Source of the DNA: Anthoceros angustus
Lineage: Eukaryota > Streptophyta > Anthocerotopsida > Anthocerotales > Anthocerotaceae
Length of the DNA: 64,000 bases
Assembly (NCBI GenBank): GCA_010909165.1
Contig: VJWM01000135.1
Coordinates: forward strand, 186,001 to 250,000
Direction of reading: 5' to 3'
Made by a program: the position numbers and the translations under genes. The stretch's first letter is position 1; each line of letters starts with the position of its first letter. Under the pieces are notes generated by a model. It ran no database searches. It was not told the DNA's origin and was given only the letters and a program-made list of their open reading frames with translations. Below, in pieces: positions 22,778-33,060 of this stretch.

Positions 22778-25700
22778 ATGAGAGACTGGCCATCCACCGG
22801 TCGCCGGGCTGCATCCAGCTGCTCGTCGCCGACAAATTCGTGTATGGGAAGTGGACCGAGGAATCGAATTGTGGGCTTGTTGGCGCGCGGGTTGGCATTG
22901 TGCAGCCGCACCGAGGCGCCCTCGGCTCACCTTGATTTGGGGACCCAACGGCTGGCAGGCGAAGAAGGGTTGAGGGGAAGCGGTGTAAGGAGCCCAGCAC
23001 TTCCCGGAACACCTTTTGCCGGGGAAGGAGTTTCCAGCGATGGCCGGCGCCAGGAGCAGGAGCTCTTGTGGCGGCAATTTTTTCTGGACCCTAGCCTGTG
23101 GTGGGATAACAGGCGGGGGAAGAGGAGCCCCAGTGCTCCTGACTTCCGGCGTAAGGGCTCCGGCGAGGTCCTCTGGTTGGACAGCTTTTCCAAGCCGGCT
23201 TGGGTGGATGAGCAGCTGGTTGCTTTGGATATCCAGACAGGGCGTGGTGCATCTTCTTCCAAGTCTAGCTTTCCGGATATGCCAGCCTGCGTAACAACTG
23301 GGATGGTGAACACGTTATGTCAGGAGGGGAAGCTCATTGAGGCAGTGGGAGCCCTGGAATTTTTGGTGCATACAGAGTGTCCTATCTCTCAGACTCTGTT
23401 TTATAATGTGCTGAAGCTGTGTGCCGCTAAGAAGGATCTAGTTGCGGGTCGACGAGTTCATGATCTGACTCTGAAGCTTGGGTATGAGTCGAATACATAC
23501 TTGGGGAACCATATCTTGCGCATGTATGCATCTGGAGGCCGGTTAGAAGAGGCCATGGATGTGTTCACCAGCGTGGGCAAAGCAGATACCTTCATGTGGT
23601 CTTCCATAATCTCTGCACATGCTAAACATGGGAAACCTGATGAGGCTATTGAACTGTACCATAAGATGCGGAGCTCGGATGTGAAGGCAGATGCTCACGT
23701 CTATATAGCTGCTCTTCAAGCGTGTTCTTTCGCTGCCGATTTGGAATCTGGCAGAAAGGTGCACTCTGATGTGTTGCACAGTGGTATTCAGTCTAACATG
23801 TTTATCGGGAACAGCTTGGTGGACATGTATGCAAAATGTGGCGAACTGGAAGCTGCACGCCGGGTTTTTGACAGCTTGGCCACAAAGAATGTGGTGACAT
23901 GGACTGCGCTTATAGCTGGGTATGCAGATCATGGGCTGGGTTCGGAGGCGCTTGCGTTGTATGGAGAAATGGAGCGAGAGGGTCTGGTTCTGGCTAACCA
24001 TGTTACTTTTACTTGCCTGTTGAAGGCATGTACAGCAACTGGTGCTTTACATGAGGGCAGGCAGTTACACTTGCAGATAGTGGAAAGAGGACAGCTGCAA
24101 AGCGACTTAGTGGTGGGCAACTGCCTTGTGGACATGTATGCCAAATGTGGCCAACTAGAGGAAGCACGCCAGGTTTTTGACAGCTTGGAAAGAAAGGATG
24201 TGGTGACATGGACGGCCCTTATAGCTGGGTATGCACAGCAAGGGCTGTGTCAAGAGGCTCTTGTTGTGTATGGCCAAATGGAGCAGGAGGGCCTGGTGTT
24301 GGCTAACCATGTCACTTTTGCTTGCCTTCTGAAGGCGTGTGCCAGCACTGGTGCTTTACAAGAGGGCAGGCAGCTGCACTCGCAGATTCTGAAAGGAGGA
24401 CAGCTACAAAGAGACATTCTGGTGGGCAACTGCCTGGTGGACATGTATGCCAAATGTGGCGAACTCCAAGATGCACGGAAGGTCTTTGATAGTTTGGCTT
24501 CAAAGGATGTGGTGACATGGACGTCCCTGATAGGTGGGTATGCTCAGAAAGGGCATTGTCAAGAAGCTCTTGATCTGTATGCTCGAATGGAGCAGGACGG
24601 CCTGGTTTTGGCTAACCAGGTTACTTTTGCCTGCCTCCTCAAGGCCTGTGGGAGTACTGGTGCCTTACGAGAGGGCAGGCAGCTGCACTCACAGATTGTA
24701 GAAAGAGGACAGGTAGAAAATGACACGCTGGTGGGCAACTGCCTGGTGGACATGTATGCCAAATGTGGCGAACTGGAAGATGCACGTCAGGTCTTTGACA
24801 GTTTGGCCCTAAAAGATGTTGGGTCGTGGAATGCCCTGATAGCAGGGTATGCACAGCAAGGACTGTGCCAAGAGGCGCTTGACCTGTGTGGACAAATGGA
24901 GCAGGAGGGCCTGATTTTGGCTGACCGCTGTACTTTTGCTGGCCTGTTGAAGGCCTGTGGAAGCGGCGGTGCCATACAGCTAGGGAGGCAGCTGCACTCA
25001 GAGCTCGCGGGGAGAGGAGAGCTAGAAAATGACATACTGCTGGGTAACTGCCTGGTGGACATGTATGCGAAATGTGGTGAAATGGAAGATGCCCGCAGGG
25101 TCTTTGACAGTTTGTCCACAAAGACTGTGGCGACATGGACAGCCCTGATATCCGGGTTTGGCTCTTGTGGGGAAGGTCACAAAGCCCTGGGTTGCTTTGA
25201 GGAGATGCTAGCAGCCGGTATTGAGCCCGATGATGCCACGTTTGTTTGCCTTCTAATAGCATGCAGTCATGACTGCCTGGTGGACGAAGGTCGCAAGTAC
25301 TTCGAAGCCATGGTTGCACAACACGGCATCAAACCTACCGTTGCCCATTACAATTGCATGGTTGATCTCTTCGGGCGTGCAGGCCATTTAGCTGAGGCAG
25401 AGAAGATGCTACTATCGTGTGAAAGCCAAGACAATGACGTGGGCTTGACATCTCTGCTGAATGCTTGCAAAAGCCACGGGGACACCGAGAGGGCGACCCG
25501 GTGTTTTGAAAGCCTGGTCAGCTTGGACCCCCAGCAGGCGTCCGCATATGTCCTCATGGCCAATGTGTACGCAGACGCAGGTCGGTGGACAGACGTAGAA
25601 AGGATAGAAACTCGGAGAATAGCAGCAGGAGCCAATAAGAAACTTGCAGTAGCAGGCATCGAGATCAAGAACGAGGTACATACATTCATGGTGGGAGAAA

Positions 25701-26041
25701 CCAGGGACGATATTTCCCTCAAACTAGCGAGCATGAACCTCAGCCTGCAGCAGGAAGGGGGCCACACACCACACACTCAACTGGTGCTGAAGCCACTGTC
25801 TGAGAAGGAAAAGAACGACATGCTTTGTGGGCATGCTGAGAAGCTAGCTCTGGCCTACGGTCTCTTGCACACTCCGAGTGGCACACCTCTGCTGGTCACC
25901 AAGAACTTACGCATGTGCAGTGACTGCCACAGCTCCACCGAGGTCTTGTCCAGGGTTGAGAAGAGAGACATTGTTGTGAGGGATGCCCACCGTGTGCATC
26001 GATTTGCAGCTGGCTTCTGCAGCTGTAAAGGCCGACCCTGA
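22778..26041 (+). CDS. PLS-class PPR protein with a GRP-ending DYW (DYW:KP-like) deaminase domain
   Basis: Organelle RNA-editing factor type. Intronless, about 1087 aa from ATG 22778; the ATG at 22844 (MGSGPRNRIVGLLARGLAL) gives a more convincing Arg-rich targeting peptide. PPR repeats run from about residue 160 to 850 and include five near-identical 103-residue L-S-P blocks (LVDMYAKCGELEDAR..VFDSL..KDVVTWTALIAGYAQ). Then E1/E2 motifs and a DYW domain. Zinc ligands and catalytic Glu are present: HAE around residue 1020 and CSDCH around 1050 (numbered from the upstream TTG 22769). The tail is FCSCKGRP rather than CGDYW, and the PG-box region reads NKKLAVAGIEIKNEVHTF, lacking PGCSWIE. From memory these are marks of DYW:KP domains linked to U-to-C editing. 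Target site unknown. Confidence 0.93.
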   Translation: MRDWPSTGRRAASSCSSPTNSCMGSGPRNRIVGLLARGLALCSRTEAPSAHLDLGTQRLAGEEGLRGSGVRSPALPGTPFAGEGVSSDGRRQEQELLWRQFFLDPSLWWDNRRGKRSPSAPDFRRKGSGEVLWLDSFSKPAWVDEQLVALDIQTGRGASSSKSSFPDMPACVTTGMVNTLCQEGKLIEAVGALEFLVHTECPISQTLFYNVLKLCAAKKDLVAGRRVHDLTLKLGYESNTYLGNHILRMYASGGRLEEAMDVFTSVGKADTFMWSSIISAHAKHGKPDEAIELYHKMRSSDVKADAHVYIAALQACSFAADLESGRKVHSDVLHSGIQSNMFIGNSLVDMYAKCGELEAARRVFDSLATKNVVTWTALIAGYADHGLGSEALALYGEMEREGLVLANHVTFTCLLKACTATGALHEGRQLHLQIVERGQLQSDLVVGNCLVDMYAKCGQLEEARQVFDSLERKDVVTWTALIAGYAQQGLCQEALVVYGQMEQEGLVLANHVTFACLLKACASTGALQEGRQLHSQILKGGQLQRDILVGNCLVDMYAKCGELQDARKVFDSLASKDVVTWTSLIGGYAQKGHCQEALDLYARMEQDGLVLANQVTFACLLKACGSTGALREGRQLHSQIVERGQVENDTLVGNCLVDMYAKCGELEDARQVFDSLALKDVGSWNALIAGYAQQGLCQEALDLCGQMEQEGLILADRCTFAGLLKACGSGGAIQLGRQLHSELAGRGELENDILLGNCLVDMYAKCGEMEDARRVFDSLSTKTVATWTALISGFGSCGEGHKALGCFEEMLAAGIEPDDATFVCLLIACSHDCLVDEGRKYFEAMVAQHGIKPTVAHYNCMVDLFGRAGHLAEAEKMLLSCESQDNDVGLTSLLNACKSHGDTERATRCFESLVSLDPQQASAYVLMANVYADAGRWTDVERIETRRIAAGANKKLAVAGIEIKNEVHTFMVGETRDDISLKLASMNLSLQQEGGHTPHTQLVLKPLSEKEKNDMLCGHAEKLALAYGLLHTPSGTPLLVTKNLRMCSDCHSSTEVLSRVEKRDIVVRDAHRVHRFAAGFCSCKGRP
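23822..25366 (+). repeat. Five-copy 309-bp tandem array inside the PPR-DYW gene
   Basis: The landmark GACATGTATGC(A/C/G)AAATGTGG occurs at 23822, 24131, 24440, 24749 and 25058, exactly 309 bp apart each time. Each unit is 103 codons, one P-L-S triplet, and similarity extends through the unit (e.g. GTGGTGACATGGAC, GAGGGCAGGCAG). The array arose by in-frame unequal exchange. Confidence 0.92.
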
Positions 26042-26196
26042 GATAGAGAAAGTAGCCAGGGTTCAGCTGGTGACCTTGAAAAAGAAAAGGCCAGTGTCTA
26101 GCTGGTAAATTTTTGCCTTTTTATTGATCCTCTCTATTTTATTGGATACTTTAGCGTGTAGTTAATTAACATAACAAAACTCAAAATAGTGTTGGA

Positions 26197-26277
26197 CGTG
26201 GTCGGCAGGATTCGAACCTGCGCGGGCGAACCCACATGATTTCTAGTCATGCCCGATAACCACTCCGGCACGACCAC
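26197..26277 (-). tRNA. trnS-AGA: tRNA-Ser(AGA)
   Basis: Cloverleaf on the minus strand: acceptor GTGGTCG/CGACCAC with discriminator G; anticodon stem CATGA/TCATG with loop CTAGAAA, anticodon AGA; a long class-II variable arm (GTGGGTTCGCCCGC); T-loop GGTTCGAATCC. Length 81 nt. A T-run (pol III terminator) follows within about 20 nt. It lies 156 bp past the PPR stop codon. Confidence 0.93.
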
Positions 26278-26477
26278 TGGGGTATTCTGACGGTGAGAAC
26301 TTTTAGAATTAATACCTTAAAGTTTTCACTTGTAAAATAGCAAAAATAAAAATATCTATGCCCCAGCCAGGAAGATAGTTCCCACACGCGACTCGACGCG
26401 TGTGGGAGCGATGGCGTAGTGCTTTGTAGAGGTGGTGGTGTGGGCATATCGAGCACCTGCAGCAGCGGGAGGGCGCG

Positions 26478-27666
26478 ATGGTGGACAAGGTGGTGATCGT
26501 GGGGGGCGGGCTGGGGCTGGCGGCGGCGCTGCAACTGCGGAGCCAGGGATCGACGCGCATGTCTACGAGCGGAATGAGAGCATTCTGGGAGGGCCGGGGA
26601 CGGGGACCATCGTGTCGCTCTTCCCCAACGGGTGCCGGGCGTTGGCGCAGGCGCAGGCGCAGCTGGTGCGGCGGATGGAGGAGCAGGGGCTGACGGACGG
26701 GGCGTCCCTGGTGGTGAACAACAAGGGGAGCCGATCCCGGGCGGGCTGGGGCTCTCCACCTGGATGTGGCCACCCACGGCTACCCGATGGTGGCCGTTCT
26801 GTGGCGGACGCGCTGCGGGTGCTGGCGGAGGCACTCCCCAGGACTGTCTCCACACGGACCACGAATTCCTGGACGTCACCTCGGGCCCGGACTCCGTCAC
26901 CGCCGTCTTCCGCCATCGCCAGGAGGTTGTCCCGGTGACGGGCGCGCTGGTGGTCGGGGCGGACGGGATCCGGTCCCGCGTCCGGGAGTGCCTCTTCGGG
27001 CCGGTGCAGCCGCGGGACCAGGGCAGGACGATGTGGCGCGCCGTGGTGGACAGGGAGCTCTGCGGGGGGATCCCGGCCGTGCAGGGGCACGCCGGGGCCG
27101 TGGCCGGGGCCGCTGGCGGAAGGACCGTCTTCATCGTCGTCGGGGTGAAGCAGACGCTGTACTGGGCCCTAAGCCTGGCGGACGACTCCTCCGACGGCCG
27201 CGCCAAGGAGCGGTCGCGGGACCAGGAGCACGCCAAGGAGCGGGTCTTGGAGGAGTTCCGGGACTGGAGCTTCGCTGCCGACATTGTGCGGGCTACCGAC
27301 CCCGGGCTCATCCTGGAGCGGCGCGTGATCGACCTGCCTGTGCTGCCGAAATGGTACAAGGGCCGCGTTGTGCTGCTCGGGGACGCCGCGCACGCCGTGC
27401 CGCCGTCCCTCGGCCAGGGCGCTAACCTTGCCTATGAGGACGGGCTGGAGCTGGCCAAGCAGCTGTCGTCCCCCGGGGCCGCCGAGAATGTGGAGGCCGC
27501 GCTCCGCAGGTACGAGCAGGTCCGGATTCCTAGGGTAGAGCGGGTTTCCGACGAGTCGCAGAAATTGTTATCCGCCAGAGCTCAGGATTTCTACGACTGG
27601 CTCTACTCCTACGACACTCTTGCTTCTGCTGCTGCTGCTGCTCCTGCTCCTGCTGCTGCCCCTTGA
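26478..27666 (+). pseudogene. FAD-dependent monooxygenase, frame broken in its 5' third
   Basis: Flavoprotein monooxygenase (PHBH/zeaxanthin-epoxidase-like fold). ATG 26478 opens with the Rossmann motif VVIVGGGLGLAAALQLRSQG. Later motifs: GADGIRSRVRECLFG, and GRVVLLGDAAHAVPPSLGQG with NLAYEDGLELAKQL for FAD binding. The 3' part (about 26830-27666) is one open frame ending in an Ala/Pro tail. Between 26545 and 26850 the conserved sequence jumps frame about five times (LRSQG/IDAHVYERNES, VVNNKG/EPIPGGLGLST, DVATHGYPMVAV, ADALRVLAEALP, QDCLHTDHEF). Each jump is one missing base at a short G or C run. No introns are seen and GC is much higher than in neighbours. Either a decayed gene or a local consensus error; possible bacterial origin is untested. 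Confidence 0.7.
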
Positions 27667-27669
27667 AGA

Positions 27670-30600
27670 GAGGAGGTTGAAGGTTTTCTTGAATCTCTGG
27701 TAGGATCGAAAGTTTCTCATCCCTGCTGCACCTGTCATCTTCTCATCAAGCCTCACCAACACCATAGGTTGGTAGTACCTGATACATCACGTCCTCACAC
27801 AATAAAGTGACTTCTAGCTGATGTCATCCGGAAGAAACGCACATAAGCGGCCATCTCACCAGACCTGACGAAGTTGTACCTACATAGCGTTCAGGATGTA
27901 CAGTACCCGCACAAGAGAACAGATGGAACGTTCCCCGGAGAAGCCTACCGGACGATCCACTGCCAGCTTGGAATTCGGATCCCAACCGCAGGCACGGCTC
28001 TTCCTCAGAGACTGGAATTCTGAACCAGGATGAGTGCATTACGGAGCCCTGGCTGGAGGATGTGTCACAATAAGTGCCAACGGTTTCGCTGACGAGAAGT
28101 ACTGAGCTCTCAAGTCTGCTTGCCTCGGCATGAGTGTTCGAGACCGTGGCTTGTCCTAATCTTCCTCGGCCATTGAATATGATACTTAGCGACGTGCTTA
28201 CGACTCATACTGGCAGATTCCTCATCTCATCACACAAGGTACTCCTGGGCAGCCCACACACAAGGTACAGTAAGCCCTCGAATCCAATGATGCAGGCTTC
28301 CGCTCGGCCCGCTTCTCCATGTGCATGTGCTCCAACGCTGTACTTCCGGCTATGGCGGATGGCGAGGTCTGAGGAGGCGCAACAGTTTAAGTTACCAGCC
28401 GAATCAAAATCTTTCACGCCTCGGTTGCTTTCCACTGCCGGGTGATTTCCGGAATGCTTCACCGACAGTCTATGTGGACTAGATGCTGTTAAATAAGAGA
28501 ACGCAAATGCTCATATGACTTGATAATGCACGGATAGTTGGAGTACGAGACCCCGATTCCGGACGGGGAAAGTAAAAACTTTTACAATATTAAATTTAAA
28601 TAAAATAATTTATTAATTTATATATTGATAGATATGATGAGAGTATGAAAATGGAATTGAAAATTCCAAGATATTAATAATGAAATGCTCAACCATGCTT
28701 ATTTAACTTGAACATTGAGGCTCCTAGCAAAGAACTTTCTTGACATAGTAAAACAAGAAAACTTGTCTTTTAAAACCCTACCAAAATCTTCCCTTCTTAA
28801 ATTCAAACCCTCGTTGCTAAAAGCTACTAAGGATCCGAGTTCAATTTCTTGAGTGTGCCAATGTGCTTCCATATGTGATGCCATTACTTCAGTTATGACT
28901 GCTTGGTAATATTGTATACTTGGTTTGGTTGCCTTTTTTTGCAGCCCTCTCTTGTGCCTTTGCTATTTGCTTCTCTTCATACTTGCGTTATCGTTCTAAG
29001 TGCTTTCTCTCCAACTCAATTGCTGCCCTTGCTACTTTGGCCTTAGCCTCCTCCACCTTTCGATTCGCAACCTCAATCTACATCTTCTCCTTCTCAGCCA
29101 GACGATCTAGTCTCTCGTGCTTCTTGCATTCTACTTTGGTATCTTTCATATGTGCAACAATTTCGTTCACCGTTTAAGCTTCCATGTACTTTTCACTCGT
29201 AAGGACCATAAGGTGTTGGAATGCAATACCCTTTTTCCTTGGTTTCGTTTTCTTGCATGCAACCATTCTTCTTCCTAGACTAGCCACATCAAGTTTTTAG
29301 TTGACAACTTGTTTGAAACTCCTTTGAGAATGTCGGTACGCACCATGGGCATTTCCACGAGCTACATATGTTAAGGATTGTTTCACATCAGCTGTGCCAA
29401 CTATGATATCATGACTACCACGAAGACTGAGCACGATAGTGATCTTCCCTTCCAGATTGAGCGTTCGTCTCAGCTTTATTCCCTCCACGATTTGTTGTAA
29501 ACGGCCCATCTAGGTTGTTGTATATGTTGCTCAGCTTGTTGTAGAATGCTACACATATCTAGATTAAGTGCCCTTGCATCAGCAGGCTCTGACCCAATGG
29601 CTTTTCTCTTTAAAAATTAATGTAGCGATATCGACCTTTGTAAGAAGCTTGTGCACCCATGTTTCCTTGGCCTACCATTTGTGAAGCGTGTCTGCCTACC
29701 TTGGACAACAACAATCTTAGCAACAATGTCCTACAATGCTTTCACTGTTGGTGTCTTGTTAAATGAATTGCATGCAAAAGCACCAAGTGACAATCGTTTT
29801 TTTCCCTTTCCATGTTGAACATTATGCCTCCTTTTTTGCTTCTCTTCACTTGATCATTTTTCGAATTCCACAAATTATATGGTTTTACTGATCTTATAAG
29901 TTACCTCACTAAGGGTCATGCTATCCTCCATAGCTACAAGAACATGCCATGCAACCTCCTTTTCCAATCTTATGACTACACCTTGTAGTCCTTAGAAGCC
30001 TCACCTTCCAAGGTGACAGCCCTTCTTGGAGGGCTGATATACTTACTCTCTGTTTCGTTGCGGGCCTTTGTCTGGCCATGTGTGCTTGCTGAAAGAGGAC
30101 AACAACTAATAAACAGCAGCAGCAAGAGGACTCAATAGACAACAAGCAATTAATGGACAGCAAACAAAGATATGAAGAAGCTTACGCATTGCTGCCTGCT
30201 ACTTCTTATTGTGGTATTCACGAGTACATCCTCCTCCTTCTCAACACTATGTCAAACCCTTGAAGAAGGTTGTGGCTCCTCGTTGACTGCTAGGTGTGTT
30301 CTGTTGCCCACGTTTAGAGAGTTTCTGATTCAAACAACAATATGCAAGATAGATCAACTTCCCCCAGTGGCTAGAGAAGCACATAGACATTTCAATATTA
30401 AAACCCCACAATTAAGTGCTTTGTGGGCGGATCAATATTGGGATGGGGTGCCATCCTTTACTCAAGTTGGGATCATGTATGGATATCTTCCCATTAAAGG
30501 GCGTGCTGGCCTCCCATGTGTGAGGTCATAGGTGCGAGATTACCTGTTGAAAAAAATTAAAAAAAAAGTTAAATAGAAATAGGCGAGGGCAAGAGGTATA

Positions 30601-32860
30601 GGTTGCTGCAACTCGAGCAAAAATTTCTACGAATAATCGTGAGTCCTCTATAAACGTTTGTTGACAGATACAATGAAAGATGAGAAGAATGACCTATACT
30701 ACTTCTTTGTGCAGATGACATAACCAGAGTGCTGAGAACCACCTTTTCTTTTGTGCATCCTTCTCTTGCAAGATGAAGATTGAGCAAGCAAGATGATGCT
30801 TTGGACGGATTCAGCAAATAAAATGAGTCTTTGGAGGGATTGAGCAAGTCAAGATGATTTGAGGGGAGCCACTTTGGCAGGATTGTTACGCGGTAATTTT
30901 AGGTAGAACTCAAATTTGAGTGTGTAGCACCCATTATCTTGCTAAACTTTTAGTTGTAATGTATGGTTTCATTCATGGTATCTTACCAAAATTCAGTCTC
31001 CAACACTTACAAGAGACAAAAAGTCTTATATGTCACCTAATAGGATTCTAAGTATGATGTTTATGACTGTCATAAGCCTTGTGCATAGCTCTCAACTAAA
31101 TGTCTTGTGTCTTGGCACGCTTGTGTGAGAAGATGGGATGATCCCACTAGGCTTCACAATGTGTGACAAGGCTAGCAACTGCTGCGCAACGTGGACAGTC
31201 AAGATGGCAAGGCACACATACAGTGATCAGCTGTTAGTTAGTAGACATGGGACATGGCACCTCAAAGACAACAGTGACACGGTTAGTCTGCAAGAAAATA
31301 GCAGTGACGAAGCCAGCCAGCCAATACTCAACGAACAATGGAGAAAATGTGTACTTGGAGCCATGCTCCCGTAGGAGCCTTGTTCTCCTTTCATCTTGAG
31401 TTTCACTATTATAGCTCGAATGCATGATTCCCTAGGGTACAATTTGCAGAGCATCAAGGAGCACCTTCATTGAGAGCCCTTCGATCCCTATCCTCTGTCC
31501 CACAGGTAGAAAGGCACTCTCCCAATGTTGCCCCCCCTGCGTTATGCTCCAAATATCTTCCGAACATGATTTTTAAACACCTACCTAACAATACCTTGCT
31601 GCAAAATCCGATATATTTGCAACGAATGCAGACACTCGGATGACAAGTCACGAGGTGCTCAACCACAGCCAAATACATCCTTGGGAGTAGAAATAGCATA
31701 TGCCATGGGGAGCTGGAAGTTGGTTCATAGCTATAAGAAAGATCACATCTCTCCTATCTCGTCCTCCAATGCCGCCGGCCTGATGTTTCCTTCATAACCG
31801 AATCGATCGAATTGTGATTTCTTGGCAGCAGCAACAGGCCTCTGAAGTCGGGGTTTTAATGAACAGTGCTGCCGTGTCCACACAGGAGGGAAATCCCGTT
31901 CGGCATTTCATTAGAATTTTAGACATGGCGGGACAGGTAGCTGCCAGAAGAGCGGCACTGCGGTGGCAAGGACCTTGTGGGCCAATTTGAGCCATCGTGC
32001 GCGACTCGCGAGCGGGATAAAAACCAAGCAGCTTTCCGTTAATAGCAACCCTCGGCTATACAAGCGGCGAAACAGCGAAAAGAGGGCGAAACCTGTGGCT
32101 CACGATCCAACGGGACCCACTCCAGCATTGCGCGTGAAGAAGCGATCATTGGCCAGCCTCGACGTCGCAACGAATTGCCTAGAAAACCGGGTCCCCACCG
32201 TCGCCACCGACAGCTGGCGAAACTCGCGCTCTTTGCTTTCGCGCCCTTGTCGCCTATTCTCACACCGGTCTACTTGGCTGAAGCGAAGCGCTGGAGCTCG
32301 TTAGCCTAACTTCTGAGGCAGCTCGTCTCGACGGGAGCCGCGACTCGCGTCTCAGGCGAGGTCGGGTTCTGACGCAGTCTTCTTCTCTGAAACATCGACG
32401 GGCATTCGGGCGCTGTAGCGCAAGAAAGCATGCGGTTGCTGCATTAATTCCAGTGATATGATCAATTTTGTGATGCATTGCCGACAGAATCCGAGTGTGA
32501 TGTCTACAGGGAGCTCCCATGGTGCTTTAATTTGCTCTCCCTGGCAGAGACTGTGTTCGTTCGCATCCCCGTTTCAACTTGGAAGGACTGTGATCCTTGC
32601 GCCGCCGCTTGATCAAGTCTGAGCAGCTTGAGAGCTTTGCCTGCTTGGTTCCGTCCCGCGGCGCCAAATTGAATTGATTGCCATGTTTTTCAGCATCATC
32701 TTTCTTTCCCGCTCATCAAGACCAGTGGACCGGTCGGGAATCTTGATGCTCTTCATCAGCGCCTTCCGAGTGTCGCCGTCGAATGTTCCCCGCATCTGGT
32801 CTCGTCAGCTGTAGCGTTGTGGACTGGGAGCAGGAAGAAAGTGGATCGGAAGATTTCCAA
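27670..32860. other. Intergenic region with transposon-like relics
   Basis: No intact gene seen. On the minus strand 29177-28920 reads as a Glu/Lys-rich coiled-coil (EVANRKVEEAKAKVARAAIE, KYEEKQIAKAQERAAKKG) interrupted by in-frame stops, similar to coiled-coil tails of plant transposon-associated proteins; identity uncertain. Around 28560-28680 DNA is very AT-rich. A plus-strand frame at 30172-30531 (starts MKKLTHCCLLLLIVVFTSTS, signal-peptide-like) has no recognised homology. 31.8-32.8 kb becomes GC-richer and probably includes the promoter and 5' UTR of the receptor kinase. Confidence 0.5.
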
Positions 32861-33060
32861 TTACTGCGCTCGGAGGTTTGCTACGAGATGGCGCCTCCGG
32901 AGCTCGATGTGCAACAGTTTTGAAGGCTCAGAAAGCCGTCACCAGGGAGAGATTTTGTGAGCTGCAGGATCCTGCCTGCGGACGCAGTTCCTGCTCTTGT
33001 TGTGTGGATATGCCGTTTCTCTGTTCCCATGCCTTTTGCTTCAAGCGGCCTCCTGGAACA

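Noticed and set aside
24639..25319. 226-codon minus-strand frame with repeated HTCPPGSCPP-like blocks
   Set aside because: Reverse complement of the PPR tandem array; the periodicity comes from the PPR repeats.
30172..30531. 119-codon frame with a signal-peptide-like start
   Set aside because: No homology or splice context, and it sits in relic-rich DNA; mentioned only in the region entry.
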